Below, one piece after another: positions 53,061 to 64,000 of a stretch of DNA of 64,000 nt. This DNA is from Cucumis sativus (lineage: Eukaryota > Streptophyta > Magnoliopsida > Cucurbitales > Cucurbitaceae). The stretch spans positions 28,104,272-28,168,271 of the forward strand of contig NC_026659.2 of NCBI RefSeq assembly GCF_000004075.3, given 5' to 3'. Position 1 is the stretch's first letter. Each line of letters opens with the position of its first letter. Position numbers and translations under genes: made by a program. The notes under the pieces were generated by a model. That model saw only the letters and a program-made list of their open reading frames with translations, did not search any database and was not told the origin of the DNA.

Positions 53061-56000
53061 GTATCTATGTAATTTCTCTTTGACTGAACTTCTTTTCAAA
53101 TTTATTTATTAATCATTTTATTGGCTATTATGATTATCATTTTTCGATTTTTAATTATATTTTGCTCCTAAAATCTCGAACTTATTAATATCTCCTTTTG
53201 TATTCATTCATACTTTCAAATACAATAATTTAATTTTCTCTTTAATTGGACAAATGCTAAAAAAAAAACAAATGTACAGTGGTAGTTAGTAACTAATTTG
53301 TACATACATTTTCCAATCTATATAATTTTTATATGAACTTCAAAAAGTTTATTTACGTTTGAGTTAAAATTGAAACTTTGACATACAATTATAAATACAT
53401 ACGATATTACTTTAAATATTGTTTATGAAAATTACCAAGTAACAATCTACTTCTACAAGATATTTATTATCAATTAATTATTTAAAAATACGTATAAGTT
53501 CAACCTAATTTGACTACTTAACCAATACATCAAAATGACCATAACTCAACAATAATTTGTATGACTTCTCATCTTATAAATGGAAGATTCAATCCGATCT
53601 CATAGCATTTTACTCAAAAATGTATAAAAGAAAATTTAACTAATATAAGACTTGTGGTATAGAAAAAAAAGGACTTTCACACCTATTGTAATATATATAT
53701 GTGTTATTGAAAATTTTGAATTTAGTTTGAAATTTGAAAAATCAGTGTGCCGGAATTTAGCCATGAAAGTTAAAATAAACATTTACTATTAAGTTGTGAT
53801 TTTTGAGATTAAAAAGCTAATTTTGAAAGGGTAATTAAAAGTCTTAAGAGATGATATAATAAACCGTTTAAGCGCCAAAATATATATTAATATATTAAAT
53901 TGGAAACCACCTCACCATTTCACCTTTACTTGCCGTCTGGCACGTGCGAAGACCAATAAGGAAGAAGGGAGACAATTACTACTACCTAATTTGTCTTTAA
54001 TTCAAATTCATTTATTTCGAGAAAAAGGAGAGATGTCCAAAAATAGAAAAATATTGAAACAAAATGGTATATTTTGTAAATAATTTTTTTCTTATATTTC
54101 ATAGCAATTCCAAATAATAATAAAACCTTTCGTTCCTTTTTTTTTAAGGGATCATTTAGTCACTCTTAATTTTTAGTATTGAATTAACCTTTTTTAATAC
54201 AAAATGAAGTTCTTGCAAATTATAATATTTAACTATAAATATATTATAATTCATAAACTATAACTCAAGAGTTATAATATAATTTTAAATTGATGTTCAT
54301 GGTCATTCAAATATATCTTTGTATTTCTTGTCATCTCAAAATTATGATTTAATCTTATATTTCATTGTGATTTTATTTTATCTTTTCAATTCCAACAATT
54401 TTAAAAGCTTAAATTTAACTTATAGATATAGTACTAAATCTAATTTGATTTCATTATTTTTAAAGTTTAACTAAGTAACAGGTGAGTGTGTGCTATGATG
54501 AACCGTTATAAATCAAAATAGACTATTATAATTGTTGATTAATATCATGATAAACACATATAATAATCTATCTTAGTTTGTTGTGACTCGTGATGGTATT
54601 ACAAATAGATCATGATATTATACTTATTTATAAATATTTTTTATTTTTTTTAAGGCTGGTTTCATTCCATTATGATATGAAAATAATGCTCGAGAGTCGA
54701 GATAGTGGGCTGGACCAGAAATGATAGGCCCAGATGTGATGCCTTTAGGCCCACTATTTTTCAACTTTCCTTCTCGCTTTTTAATGCCGAAGAATATTTA
54801 TTTATTTTCACATTATTAGTTTTCCCATTTCCTTGTGATTTTTGGGGCTATTTATTTCTCTCACTCTCTTTATATGAATGTCTCTACCAAAATTTTAAAT
54901 AACAGTAAAATAGAAGAAGAAGAAGAAAAGAAAATAAAGAAAGTTATTATTGATGTAAACAATTCATATGCCATTTGCTTATGGCTATGGTCTCCTCGTG
55001 ATATGGATGAAAGTTGGTTTTTTTTTTTTTTTGAATTTCCAGATATCTTTTACCCTAAATTACATTATTCCTTTCATGTATTTTTCTCCCACTTTAGAAG
55101 CAATAAAATAAAGAATGAAGACAAAAAGGAATGTTGGTCTAGAAGAGCACAGGAAATCCTACTCCCGTGGTCAAAATCAATCATCATATACGATTGAAGC
55201 TAAGAAGAAAGAAACGTAGACTGGGCAGCCTTTTTTTAGATTAGTGATATTGTTTATCCTGAACAAACTTCAAAACCCGAATCAAGATTTTGAAATATTT
55301 GCAGAATTTATTATATTATGATGTATCTATATTGCTAATTAACTATTACCAATGTTAAACTCCTATCATCGATATTGTTTATCATTAATAGACTTCAAAA
55401 TTTTGAAATATTTGAAAATTCTTTTACATTATGTTTATCATGAATAGACTTCAAAATTTTAAAATATTTGAAAATTCTTTTACATTATGTTGTATCTACT
55501 AATTCATTATACATAATTGTTATAGTCGCAACTATCTCTACAAATAAATAAGAAAGTATATGCTTTGAAGTCTAACCTTGTTTTTAAGTAAATTAATAGA
55601 TTTTGTTTGATCAAACTTTTCTAGTCAAACAATCAACAAGAAGTCCAATGTGGTCAATAAAATGGGCACTTCACATTTAAGTGCTTAAAAATGGCATTTT
55701 GAAGCATTTGAAATGCTTTGACAAGTCAATTCCAACTATAACCTTAATTTAAACGTTGCCCGAGAATGTAAAGCAAGAACAACGTCTTTTTCTTGCTTGA
55801 AGCAATATTTTTGGCTCAATCACCAATCAGAAGGATTCTTATTTAATTTCTCGGCCAGGTGGGGAAAGCTTTCCCTTCAATTTTGACAACCTAACCACTT
55901 AGGGCAGAGAGACCAACAATATAATAAATTCATGATAATACAATTAAAGAGTGGAGAGAATAGAGTTTTTCATTTTAACACAGAAAAACTAAAATTTAAT

Positions 56001-56548
56001 CCATGCCAACTAACCTCAACAAGATCTTAGCTCATAAGATCTTTGGCAAATACTTACCAAAAAGAATTTAAAAAAAAAATACATCCCTCATAGTAGCTTC
56101 AAATCTCCAACTTTTGTTTGAGATAGAGAGAAAAAAAACAATTAATTAATGTATTGAGCAAACAATATGGTAATTTGTGATAGAAATTTAAATTTGGCTA
56201 AATTTCTCCTTTTTCTAGAGATATAATTGCCCACTGACATCCCTCTAAAACAAATTTAAAAAGGGAAGAAATATTCAGACATTCTCAGGGTATTTCATAT
56301 GTGTAATCCCTTTCAAACATTTTCCAAGAAAAAACAAACCTGTAGTTACAGAGAGAGTGCATTGGAAAGAAAGTTTTAAAGCAAAAGCAAAAGGTGAAAA
56401 GCTCTGGCCATCTAAAAGCCCACAACCAGACCGATCAATATCACCAAAGCAAACATGTATAAAGAAGAAATAGGCTTGCTTTCCGAGGAGCTGTGGAAAA
56501 GAAAGATCATTGATTAGCAGACGAAATTTATAAGAAAAACAGAAAATT
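53061..56548. other. Spacer between divergent CDKA and golgin-like genes
   Basis: The stretch is AT-rich with no recognised gene. Plus-strand frames at 54705 and 54835 contain long Phe/Lys/Glu runs and no domain. A single G-box CACGTG lies at 53941. A 56-bp tandem duplication is at 55378-55489. The leader of the golgin-like gene should lie in the last few hundred bases. Confidence 0.5.
55378..55489. repeat. 56-bp tandem duplication
   Basis: Two abutting units (55378-55433 and 55434-55489), each beginning TTTATCAT.AATAGACTTC and ending TTTTACATTATG, differ at only two positions. Confidence 0.9.
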
Positions 56549-58157
56549 ATGACGAGTAAGAACGGAGGCGGAGGAAACGAGGATAGAGTTCTATTGGAAG
56601 GAAGTAATGATCGGAACGAAGATGAAACGGTGTCTAAGCTCACCGTATCTACATTGCAAGCTAGAGAAGAGGAGATTGAGAGGAAGAAAATGGAAGTAAA
56701 AGAGAAGGTTGAACTTCAGTTAACCCGTGCAGAGGAAGAAGCCAAACGGTTGGCACAAATTTGGGAAGTAAGTTTTATAATTAATCTTTCACGAAACGCA
56801 TGTAAACAGAGTACAAGGTTTTAGCCTCTTTTGATCGCAGAATTATAATGTAAATTCTTATATTGATTTGAGTTAATTTATTTATGAAGAAACAAAAGAA
56901 TTAGTCTTATGTATGACAAAAGGTTCATGATTTTGAAAAGAAAAAAAAAAAGACGACTTGAAATCAATAGGATCAACAAAATTTGTTCCTGGAATAAAAC
57001 TGTAACGGAGTGGAAAAAAAGAACTCGGAATTTCGGAATTATCACCAAAATTCTGTCTCCTCCTTTTCTCAGTTCATTATAAAATTTCAATCTTCTTCAT
57101 TTTAAATTCAACACACATTAAGTGGAAATGGATGAAACTAACTTTTTACAAAGTGGATAAAAAAGATTATGGGGAAACACCAAGAGCTATCCACAAAGAA
57201 AAAGATAGGGAAACATTAGAATCTAGATTAATGTATTTATAGTTTAGTTTGAACATCCAAGTTCGTGTTAATTTTCATGAGATTCTGTAAAACTATAATT
57301 ACACTTTTCATTTGGGTACTCTTTCCAAAATTTATGGAAGACTGAAAAGGGATTTTTTTTAAAAAAAAACTAACCATGTAGACTAATTGTTAGATTAATC
57401 AATAGTCATGAACTAAATTTAAACATTTTAAGTGAACATGAACTGAACACATTAAAAGATACGAGAACTAAATTAAAATTTCAACCCTAATTAAAAAAAA
57501 ACAACAATTATCATAGAATTGAATTTTGAGTTCTCGGATATGAAATAAAATCTCCAATGTAGAAAGAAATATGCATTTTTTTAAAAAAATACATGGAACA
57601 TAACCAATGTTGTGGATGATCAAGGAGCTGGAGGTAATGGGAGATCCAATGGGTAAGGAAGTTGGTAATGTGCGAAAAAGAATTGACACAGTCAAGAGAG
57701 AACTGAAATCTCTGGGACAGATCTGCCAAAAGAAGGTGCTGCTTCTTCCTCAATGAAAATAATTCTTTTGATTCATCTTATCAAGATTTCGTCTTCATTT
57801 GTCTAATTTTTTCAAAGCTAGATTTCTATTGATTTTATAACGCAAGTTTCAGGTATTAAAGGAAGATAGAAGTTGATTTTTTTTTTTTTTCTAACAGGAA
57901 AAAGAATACAAGGAAGTCCAGGATATATTCAACGAAAAAAGCAATGAGAAAGCTCAGCTGCTCGCTACACTAATGGAGGTATATAATTCTATAAAATCAT
58001 TTGTAAATTTTCCTATATTTTATTGGCAACAAAAATATTTTCTTAAATTATCCATTTGTGCATATGGTCATGATCTTATCAGCTGTTGGGGCAGAGTGAG
58101 AAATGGAGGATGAAAAAGCTCGAGGAATTGAATAAGAATATAGAATCAATGAACTGA
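56549..58157 (+). CDS. DUF662 / RAB6-interacting-golgin-like coiled-coil protein
   Basis: Four exons (56549-56767, 57625-57735, 57898-57978, 58083-58157) join in phase to 161 residues. After a hydrophilic N-terminus of about 35 residues (Gly/Asn/Glu-rich) the protein is almost wholly charged coiled coil. It contains the family's signature blocks: LQAREEEIERKKMEVKEKV, EEEAKRLAQIWEELEVMGDP, VGNVRKRIDTVKRELKSLGQ, QKKEKEYKEVQDIFNEK and MELLGQSEKWRMKKLEELN. Plant DUF662 proteins are annotated as RAB6-interacting golgins by remote similarity, and their real role is poorly known. Arg is replaced by Trp in the usual IREELE block (here IWEELE), and Met-Arg by Met-Gly in DPM(R)KEV, so it is a somewhat diverged member. 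There is no signal peptide or membrane segment. Confidence 0.85.
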
Positions 58158-59140
58158 ACGATGAGTACATTAAACGAAGAAGGAATATATGAATGAGTAT
58201 AATTGTTTCTTGTCATTTGTTTTTAAGTTTGTATTTTTAAAGTGTTTAATGATAAACATTGAGGCTATTATATTTCACTATGAAAGACTAGCAGAGAGTG
58301 CTCTATTCAATATCATAATTAGTATCAACAATATCGTAAATATCGTTATCCACATCGACTAGCTCGGTCTTTGGTCTTTGAAAGATTTGAATTTTCAGTC
58401 AACTACAAATTCTAAAAGTTATTATTTTTCCTTCCAATTGTCATGACGTGACAACATGATACTAAACTAACAAAAACTTAGCTCAAGTAGCACTTGTATG
58501 TATATGAGGACACAAAGTTCCAGATTCATAAAATTGTCACAACATAATTGGAATTTTGAAGAACATTTATAAAGAGTAAATAACAAAATAAAGAACCTCA
58601 TAGCAACTGGCATAGTGTTCATAGGCATAACTTTTAAAATCCCCAAAACACTATTTGATATTTGATATGAGTTTCTATGTTTTATCATCTACATTTCTAA
58701 CAATGTTTTCAGGATACATGCTAAGTTTTGAAAACTAAAATAAAAGTAGTATTTTAAAACTTGTTTTTTTAAAAAAAAAAATTGGATAAGGATTCAAGGA
58801 TGGATGATGGATGGGTGAGTGCAAGGATAAAATTTTATTTAAATAAAAAAGCCCAGGATGGATGAATGAGTGTAAGGATAAAGTTTTTCTCTGCCCCAAG
58901 CAAATTAATCGGATGGTCCATAGGCTATAACAAAAAAATATGCAAAGATATTGAAGAAAAAAGAACTATCAATTTTTTTCTCCTTCTTTTAAACAATCCA
59001 TTAAGCATTTAGTGAGAAATTGAGACCTTAAATCATGGGCTGGATAAAAGGATATGATGACACGGACCACATTCAGGCTGAAAAAGGCTCTCAAATCATA
59101 TGAACGAAGGGATGACTTACAAAATACGTTAGAGAAACCA
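58158..59140. other. Spacer between convergent golgin-like and kelch genes
   Basis: It holds 3' UTRs and AT-rich filler. A degenerate direct repeat of GGATGGATGA.TG.GTGAGTG.AAGGATAAA type lies at about 58797-58890. No gene is recognised. Confidence 0.55.
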
Positions 59141-62100
59141 TCAGTCAGGTAGACGAAGCTGTTTGTACTCTGCCAAAAGCTTAGGGATATCGTCCATACG
59201 TAACTGTGAATTTAAGAATAAAAATAAGATATACTATGACTACAAATTCAGTGGTAAAAAAGATGTTTGCACAACAAACTTGGATAGAATCAGAAGAAAC
59301 AAATACTAGTAGGAATTGTGTGAGGTGTAAATGCTTAGAAACCAATAATTTTGTACAATTAAAAGTCAAGTTAGAGTCCGTTTCAGTCACTTGATTTATG
59401 AACAATACCTGTTAATTTAACTTCATAGCTCATATCTTTATACTAACTGAGAAAATAAAAGAATCTACACGTAGAGCTCGAGGCAAGACTAGGCAAAAGT
59501 CCATTGTATTGGAGAATTTTAAGAGCTATTCCCTACACCTATCAAGAAAACCAAACAGTGGTATATTGGAGGTGGGGTGGCAGGGGGAAGGCTGGAAATA
59601 TTTTGACAGAGTGCGTCCCAACCTAAGGTTTGGTAGAATTTGAAGTCTAACTTCCAAGTTGTTTAAACATTCTTGTCTTGTAATTTGGAAGTGAAAGTCA
59701 TGTTGACGAAACAGCCTCCGACTTCATAGCTCTTTTTATACCAACTGAGAAGGGAAGAGAATTTAGACAGAGCTCGAGGCCAAGACCACAGGCGAAATTC
59801 CAATGGATTGGAGAAGTTTGAGAACCATTCGCTATACCTACGAATATCTAACAGTGTTGTATTTGGATCTGAGGTTGAAGTATACCAGAAAAGATAGCAC
59901 GATGATAAGGAAATAAGATAAACCACTTCTAACAATACTTTTCATACCTGACGGAAGTCATTAATATGGTAGAATTGATATGCATCCTTTCCAGGAAGAC
60001 TGGTACTAATGAATTCTGACCGAGGCCCATCGTTTGCACTGTCATTTTCAACATAAATTAAACAATGACCAAAGGCAATTATTAGCATGAAAATATAACT
60101 AGGAGGCGCGTTTGTGCTTTTCACACCAGTGATGAAACAAACGACCAAATGTTATGCATTCAATTTGACAGCATGTTACAATCAGTTGAACTACCAAGTA
60201 ACCTAAACCAGATTTGTGACTATATCTCGGAAAAACCATAATAGCGTTAAAGTTGATAATTACTTTATGGGACAGAGACCCCACAGCTAATTCTAGACGT
60301 CAACAAAAAAAATGGATACCAGTAGAAGTCAAATTAATCAATGCCGGCGCACATATAATGAGATTTTAAACTAAATAGAAAGAGACACAACTCCTGTATG
60401 ATTTGATAGGATCTGATAAATGCCAAGTCTTCATTCTTACAAATAATTATGAGTGATCAAGCGCTGGTAATCACGAAGTAATGGCCCAAGCTCTTTCAGT
60501 GGAATTAACCTAGGATTAGAATTCCTCCAATGGCTCCGTAGTGCCTCGATGGCCTTCCACAGAAAGACACACACACACACACACACAAAAAAAAAAAAAA
60601 CTGTCAGATTTCCTACTTTGATGATCATGCATCGAAATTTTTTCAACTCACCTCAATATGCGTAGCACGTCCAGAGATAGAAGGTTTAACTTCACTTAAA
60701 CTGTATGCTAAATTAAGGAACTCTTTATCATCCATCTCGTCTACAACTGGAAGACCCGGATTTGAGAATGAGATGGTAATCCCCAAACTCTTTCCCAACT
60801 CTACTACTGCATTATGCCTCTCGTGAGAATCCTGTTTAGAATAACATGAAATGTATTACAAAAATACCAACAGGAAACAATTCTTGGTGTAGGTAAGGAT
60901 AAAACATAATAGTAGTGAGTAATTGTTAATGTGAGGCCAAATAGGAAGAAAACAGCAACTGATAGTGATCTGAGATTCTTCGGTACTATTAATTTATTCA
61001 TTTGAAATCCTGCTGCTTTTGTTTACCTTTTCTATAAGAGAATGTTCATTTTCTTTTGTTCTTTTTTTGAGAAAAATTTCCAATTGATAACGGTGGAGGT
61101 ATATCAAATAGCTAGAGGATAAGGGAATCAACCCTCATTGGTAACAGCTAGTAATTCACTATCAAGACTACAAACAATAAGCATAACCAATTACATATGC
61201 CTTAAACTTTCTGTAAATTTTTTTATTTCAAGGTTTGCTATGCAAAGCCTACACAAAATACTGCACTTAATGTCATTCTTACTGTGATTTTGCGATAATT
61301 TTTTTATTTCAAGGTTTCCTGACAGTGATTTTGCAATAAGTTTGGGTTATAGGATTCCTCATGAGTTCATTCTAACTAGATCTTCGCCATGTAGGAAAAC
61401 TTTAGGGAGGGGCACCCAGAAAGAAGAAAAAATTATCCCAGTCCGCAACTTCAAACGCTCTGTGGTTTTTGTGGATAAAATATACTGGAAATGATTTTGC
61501 ATGAGAATATTAACATATTAAGAATATTTAGACAGGTTTACGATTATGATTATCAGAGAGAAACAAGAATTTTGACTAATGGTTGCTATCTATTTCCAAT
61601 TGTGTTGTTTTAATATTTCTCTCCTAGTAAAGAGTATGTATTCTCTCGTTACCTATGTCATTTTTCTCCGTAATAATAGAAGAGTTAAGTTCTCACTAAA
61701 CTTATATCACAAATGCACCTATTCGAACTAAGGCTGCACATAAGCTATTCGTCCATTAAGTGAGAGGCTTTGTCCCAATACCTCGTGTGCAGAATTGGAA
61801 TCTTTGCTCAATGATGTCAAGTCCTTATTTTGAGGGAGATCGTTGGATGATGTGGAAAACAACCTCTTTACAATGGGGTCCTCTGTAAGACACAATATAC
61901 ATTAAAGGACTTTTAAACTAATACGCCAACAAACAGAAAATTACACGATAATCAATCATGAGCTATTTCACTTGTACTTCCCTAGTTCGAAGGGACACTT
62001 CAATCCATACTTTCTCTCAGTTAGCAGAGGAAAATACAAATTAAGAGACCATCTAAGGAGCATAAAAGTGATAAAACACTTCAAACATTTCAATAAAGGA

Positions 62101-63420
62101 ACAATGCAGACAAGATTCAATGAACGGCTTTCTGAAAATAAATTAAATACCTTCAGTAACTAACCACCACAAATCACCAAAGGTCGATTTCCCATCAAAA
62201 CCACCAAATAACAAATGACGTGATCCAATACAGTTCATTGAATGGTATGCTCGTGCTGAAGGAGCTTCATTTCCAGTAGGCAACCGTTTCCACTGAGCAG
62301 TTACTGCATTTCAAAGAAAAATGGCTATTCACAACTGCACGGCAAACAATTCAATAGATGAAGCAAAGATGGACATTAAGCATATCAGGAAAGTTTGACA
62401 AGTTTTGGGTTTAATGGAGGCAACCTGTTCTTCTTGATACTTCTTTCATTACTTTTACAAATTTGGAGTCCTAAACTAAAAGATAACCGAGTATCTAATT
62501 CACCTCTTTCCCCACCTCACCATCTTTATGAGGGAGCATAAAAACCATCGAAGAGCTTATCTTTTAGCAGCATAAGGAGGTATTGATGCACTCACCCCTG
62601 TCCAACACAATGCAATCATTGTGGTAAACGTCATAGCGACTAAGCCAACCACCAGTCCCATGTCCTCCAAATAACAGTAGCTGCAAAGACAAGAAGGGGG
62701 TTATATCCAATTCAAATAGCAATGAAAGAGCGAAATACTTTAAGGGAAATTATGATAGCCTTGTAAAATGATGTAATGCGTTACAGGAAGAGTGGAAGAT
62801 AACTGAGTAACAATTAATAGCGAAAATAAAATCTCAACGTCATCAACGTCATCTCATCGAGTTAAAGATTTTTGGCATTTTCGATCTCCAGTTATGAAGC
62901 CATAGTAACATTGAGGATTCCCATTAACATTTAGCCAGTCAAACATTCAAGAGTACGAGGGAAGATTCATGGATCGACACACTATATCTTGGTCTGGAAG
63001 CTTGTTTAAAACTAATAGTAAAAGAAGTATATTCTCTTTTTCTTTTTCTATATTCAAAACAACATATCTCTATCTTGCTCTTTCGCGTCTATTTCATTTT
63101 GAGTAAATTGTCTTTCTTGAAACCATTTTGTTCACTACAAAAACTCCAACGCACCAGACTTTTTTCTTAATCCCATTTGGGATAAAAGATGATATACTAG
63201 CCACCAATAGAAGTTTACAACCTGACCGCTCATTAACCATTTTCATTTCTGATGAAGCTTGAAATATCAGCTTTTCAAAGTGAAGTACAAAGAAGAAAAA
63301 GGACAAAAATTCTGTAAAATGTAATTACATAATGTCCACTTGATGTAATGGTATGGCCACAACGGGGAGAAGGACCTTGACCTGGAAGCTTCAACTGAGT
63401 CCATCCAGGGCTTTCATTCT
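59141..63420 (-). CDS. Kelch-repeat protein, C-terminal part (runs off the right edge)
   Basis: Eight exons on the minus strand (63329-63420, 62596-62680, 62151-62303, 61782-61882, 60652-60831, 60441-60553, 59948-60038, 59141-59203) join in phase to about 291 residues plus stop. The 5' part lies beyond 64000. Two kelch blades are clear: [21 protein letters not shown]...[13 protein letters not shown] and [21 protein letters not shown]...GDLWWL, with the double glycine, spaced Tyr and Trp of the fold. After the blades comes a charged linker, then a helical C-terminal domain of about 170 residues ([53 protein letters not shown]). It looks like a cytosolic kelch-beta-propeller scaffold of unknown partners, and I cannot assign a named function. 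No frame break was seen. 63421-64000 appears to be intron. Confidence 0.9.
59421..59877. repeat. Diverged ~300-bp spaced duplication in the kelch gene's last intron
   Basis: Two similar stretches (about 59421-59576 and 59722-59877) share CTTCATAGCT, AACTGAGAA, AGAGCTCGAGGC.AAGAC, ATTGGAGAA and CTATACCTA-type blocks. They differ by many substitutions. Both lie in the intron between 59948 and 59203. The frame at 59663-59935 is a by-product. Confidence 0.75.
60567..60600. repeat. (AC)10 A14 compound microsatellite at a splice acceptor
   Basis: On the minus strand this reads poly-T then (GT)10. It lies 12-46 bases before the acceptor of the kelch exon that begins at 60553, so it forms most of that intron's polypyrimidine/acceptor region. 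Confidence 0.9.
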
Positions 63421-64000
63421 CTATCACAAAACCAAGAAACATTGAATGAGCTGGTTAAAAAAGGCAAACATACAGGGCCTCAGAAAAGAAATTCCATATG
63501 AAACCATAGAGCCTGAACTTCTTGACCTCACACAAAATAGTTTACAAACAAGCAAACCAAGCAGACAACAATGCTGCTCTAATAGTGTTTCATCCTTCCA
63601 TGTATCTAAAATGTCCTACAATGGTGTTTAGTCTATAGACACGTTAAAGCTGAGAAACAAAAAGTTAACACATACGTATCTATATTTGGGACAAGAAAAC
63701 AAAAAAAAAAAGGTATTCAACAAACTACAAAAAAGTAGGATGCGGTATCCTTAAAATGAATCCAAGGATCCACAACTTGAAATTGCTCCTTGTAACCATG
63801 AAAAGGAAGTCATAGCTTCATAATGAACGCAGGAAAAAACAAATCATAGCTCATATATCTTTACGGTAAATCACTCGTCGTTACCCTTCAAACATGTTTC
63901 AATACCCTTGAAACAATAGTATAATATTATCAGCAAGATCTGAAAAATAACTTTATTTCTCAGATTTAAATGGCCTTAAAAGAACAATGATGGAACTTGA
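63421..64000 (-). other. Intron of the kelch gene (inferred)
   Basis: No kelch-like exon is readable in this stretch, and an acceptor at 63421-63422 feeds the first visible exon. The reading frame at 63446 has no matching feature. The remaining N-terminal blades must lie to the right of the window. Confidence 0.55.

Noticed and set aside
52803..53099. Open frame of 98 codons at the CDKA 5' end (Ser/Phe/Pro-rich)
   Set aside because: It spans the CT-rich leader exon and leader intron of CDKA and is low-complexity. CDKA already has its canonical start at 52462.
54705..55197. Two plus-strand frames of 65 and 120 codons
   Set aside because: They are dominated by Phe, Lys and Glu runs from simple sequence and carry no domain or splice-linked continuation.

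Overview
This is a window of plant (dicot) nuclear DNA. It is AT-rich, and its genes have many short exons with GT-AG introns. The best guess at family is Cucurbitaceae. That guess rests on remembered similarity of the interspersed repeats (AT-rich MITEs, a copia-type solo LTR, an Au-like SINE end) and was not tested by a search. All exon boundaries were read by hand from splice sites and protein-family continuity, and no transcript evidence was available.

Layout. 1-6.8 kb: no intact gene, but a degenerate and tandemly duplicated first-exon-like fragment (about 1244-1903), an old four-copy repeat and a four-copy 101-106 bp satellite. 6.8-13.6 kb, minus: a ten-exon plastid or mitochondrial-type M18 aspartyl aminopeptidase, whose introns hold two MITEs, a solo LTR and a duplication that copies part of exon 3. 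15.0-19.8 kb, minus: a ten-exon mevalonate diphosphate decarboxylase whose exon 7 carries an apparent 2-bp frameshift in an AC/GT repeat, with two G-boxes upstream. 20-33 kb: gene-free and repeat-rich. 33.1-34.8 kb, plus: a small ATX1-like copper chaperone. 38.3-39.9 kb, plus: 60S acidic ribosomal protein P2 with a textbook site II/telo-box promoter. 41.2-44.3 kb, minus: an organelle-type alkaline/neutral invertase (GH100) with a leader intron. 48.1-52.5 kb, minus: a complete 294-residue A-type cyclin-dependent kinase with the PSTAIRE helix. 56.5-58.2 kb, plus: a 161-residue coiled-coil DUF662/RAB6-interacting-golgin-like protein. 59.1 kb to beyond 63.4 kb, minus: the C-terminal part of a kelch-repeat protein that continues past the right edge.

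The genes are unrelated housekeeping and regulatory genes, with no operon-like or cluster logic. I found no credible undescribed biological system. The observations most worth a second look are the MVD frameshift next to a GC-AG intron, the donor-only pseudo-exon in the aminopeptidase gene, the duplicated gene fragment near the left end, and a simple repeat inside a splice-acceptor tract of the kelch gene.
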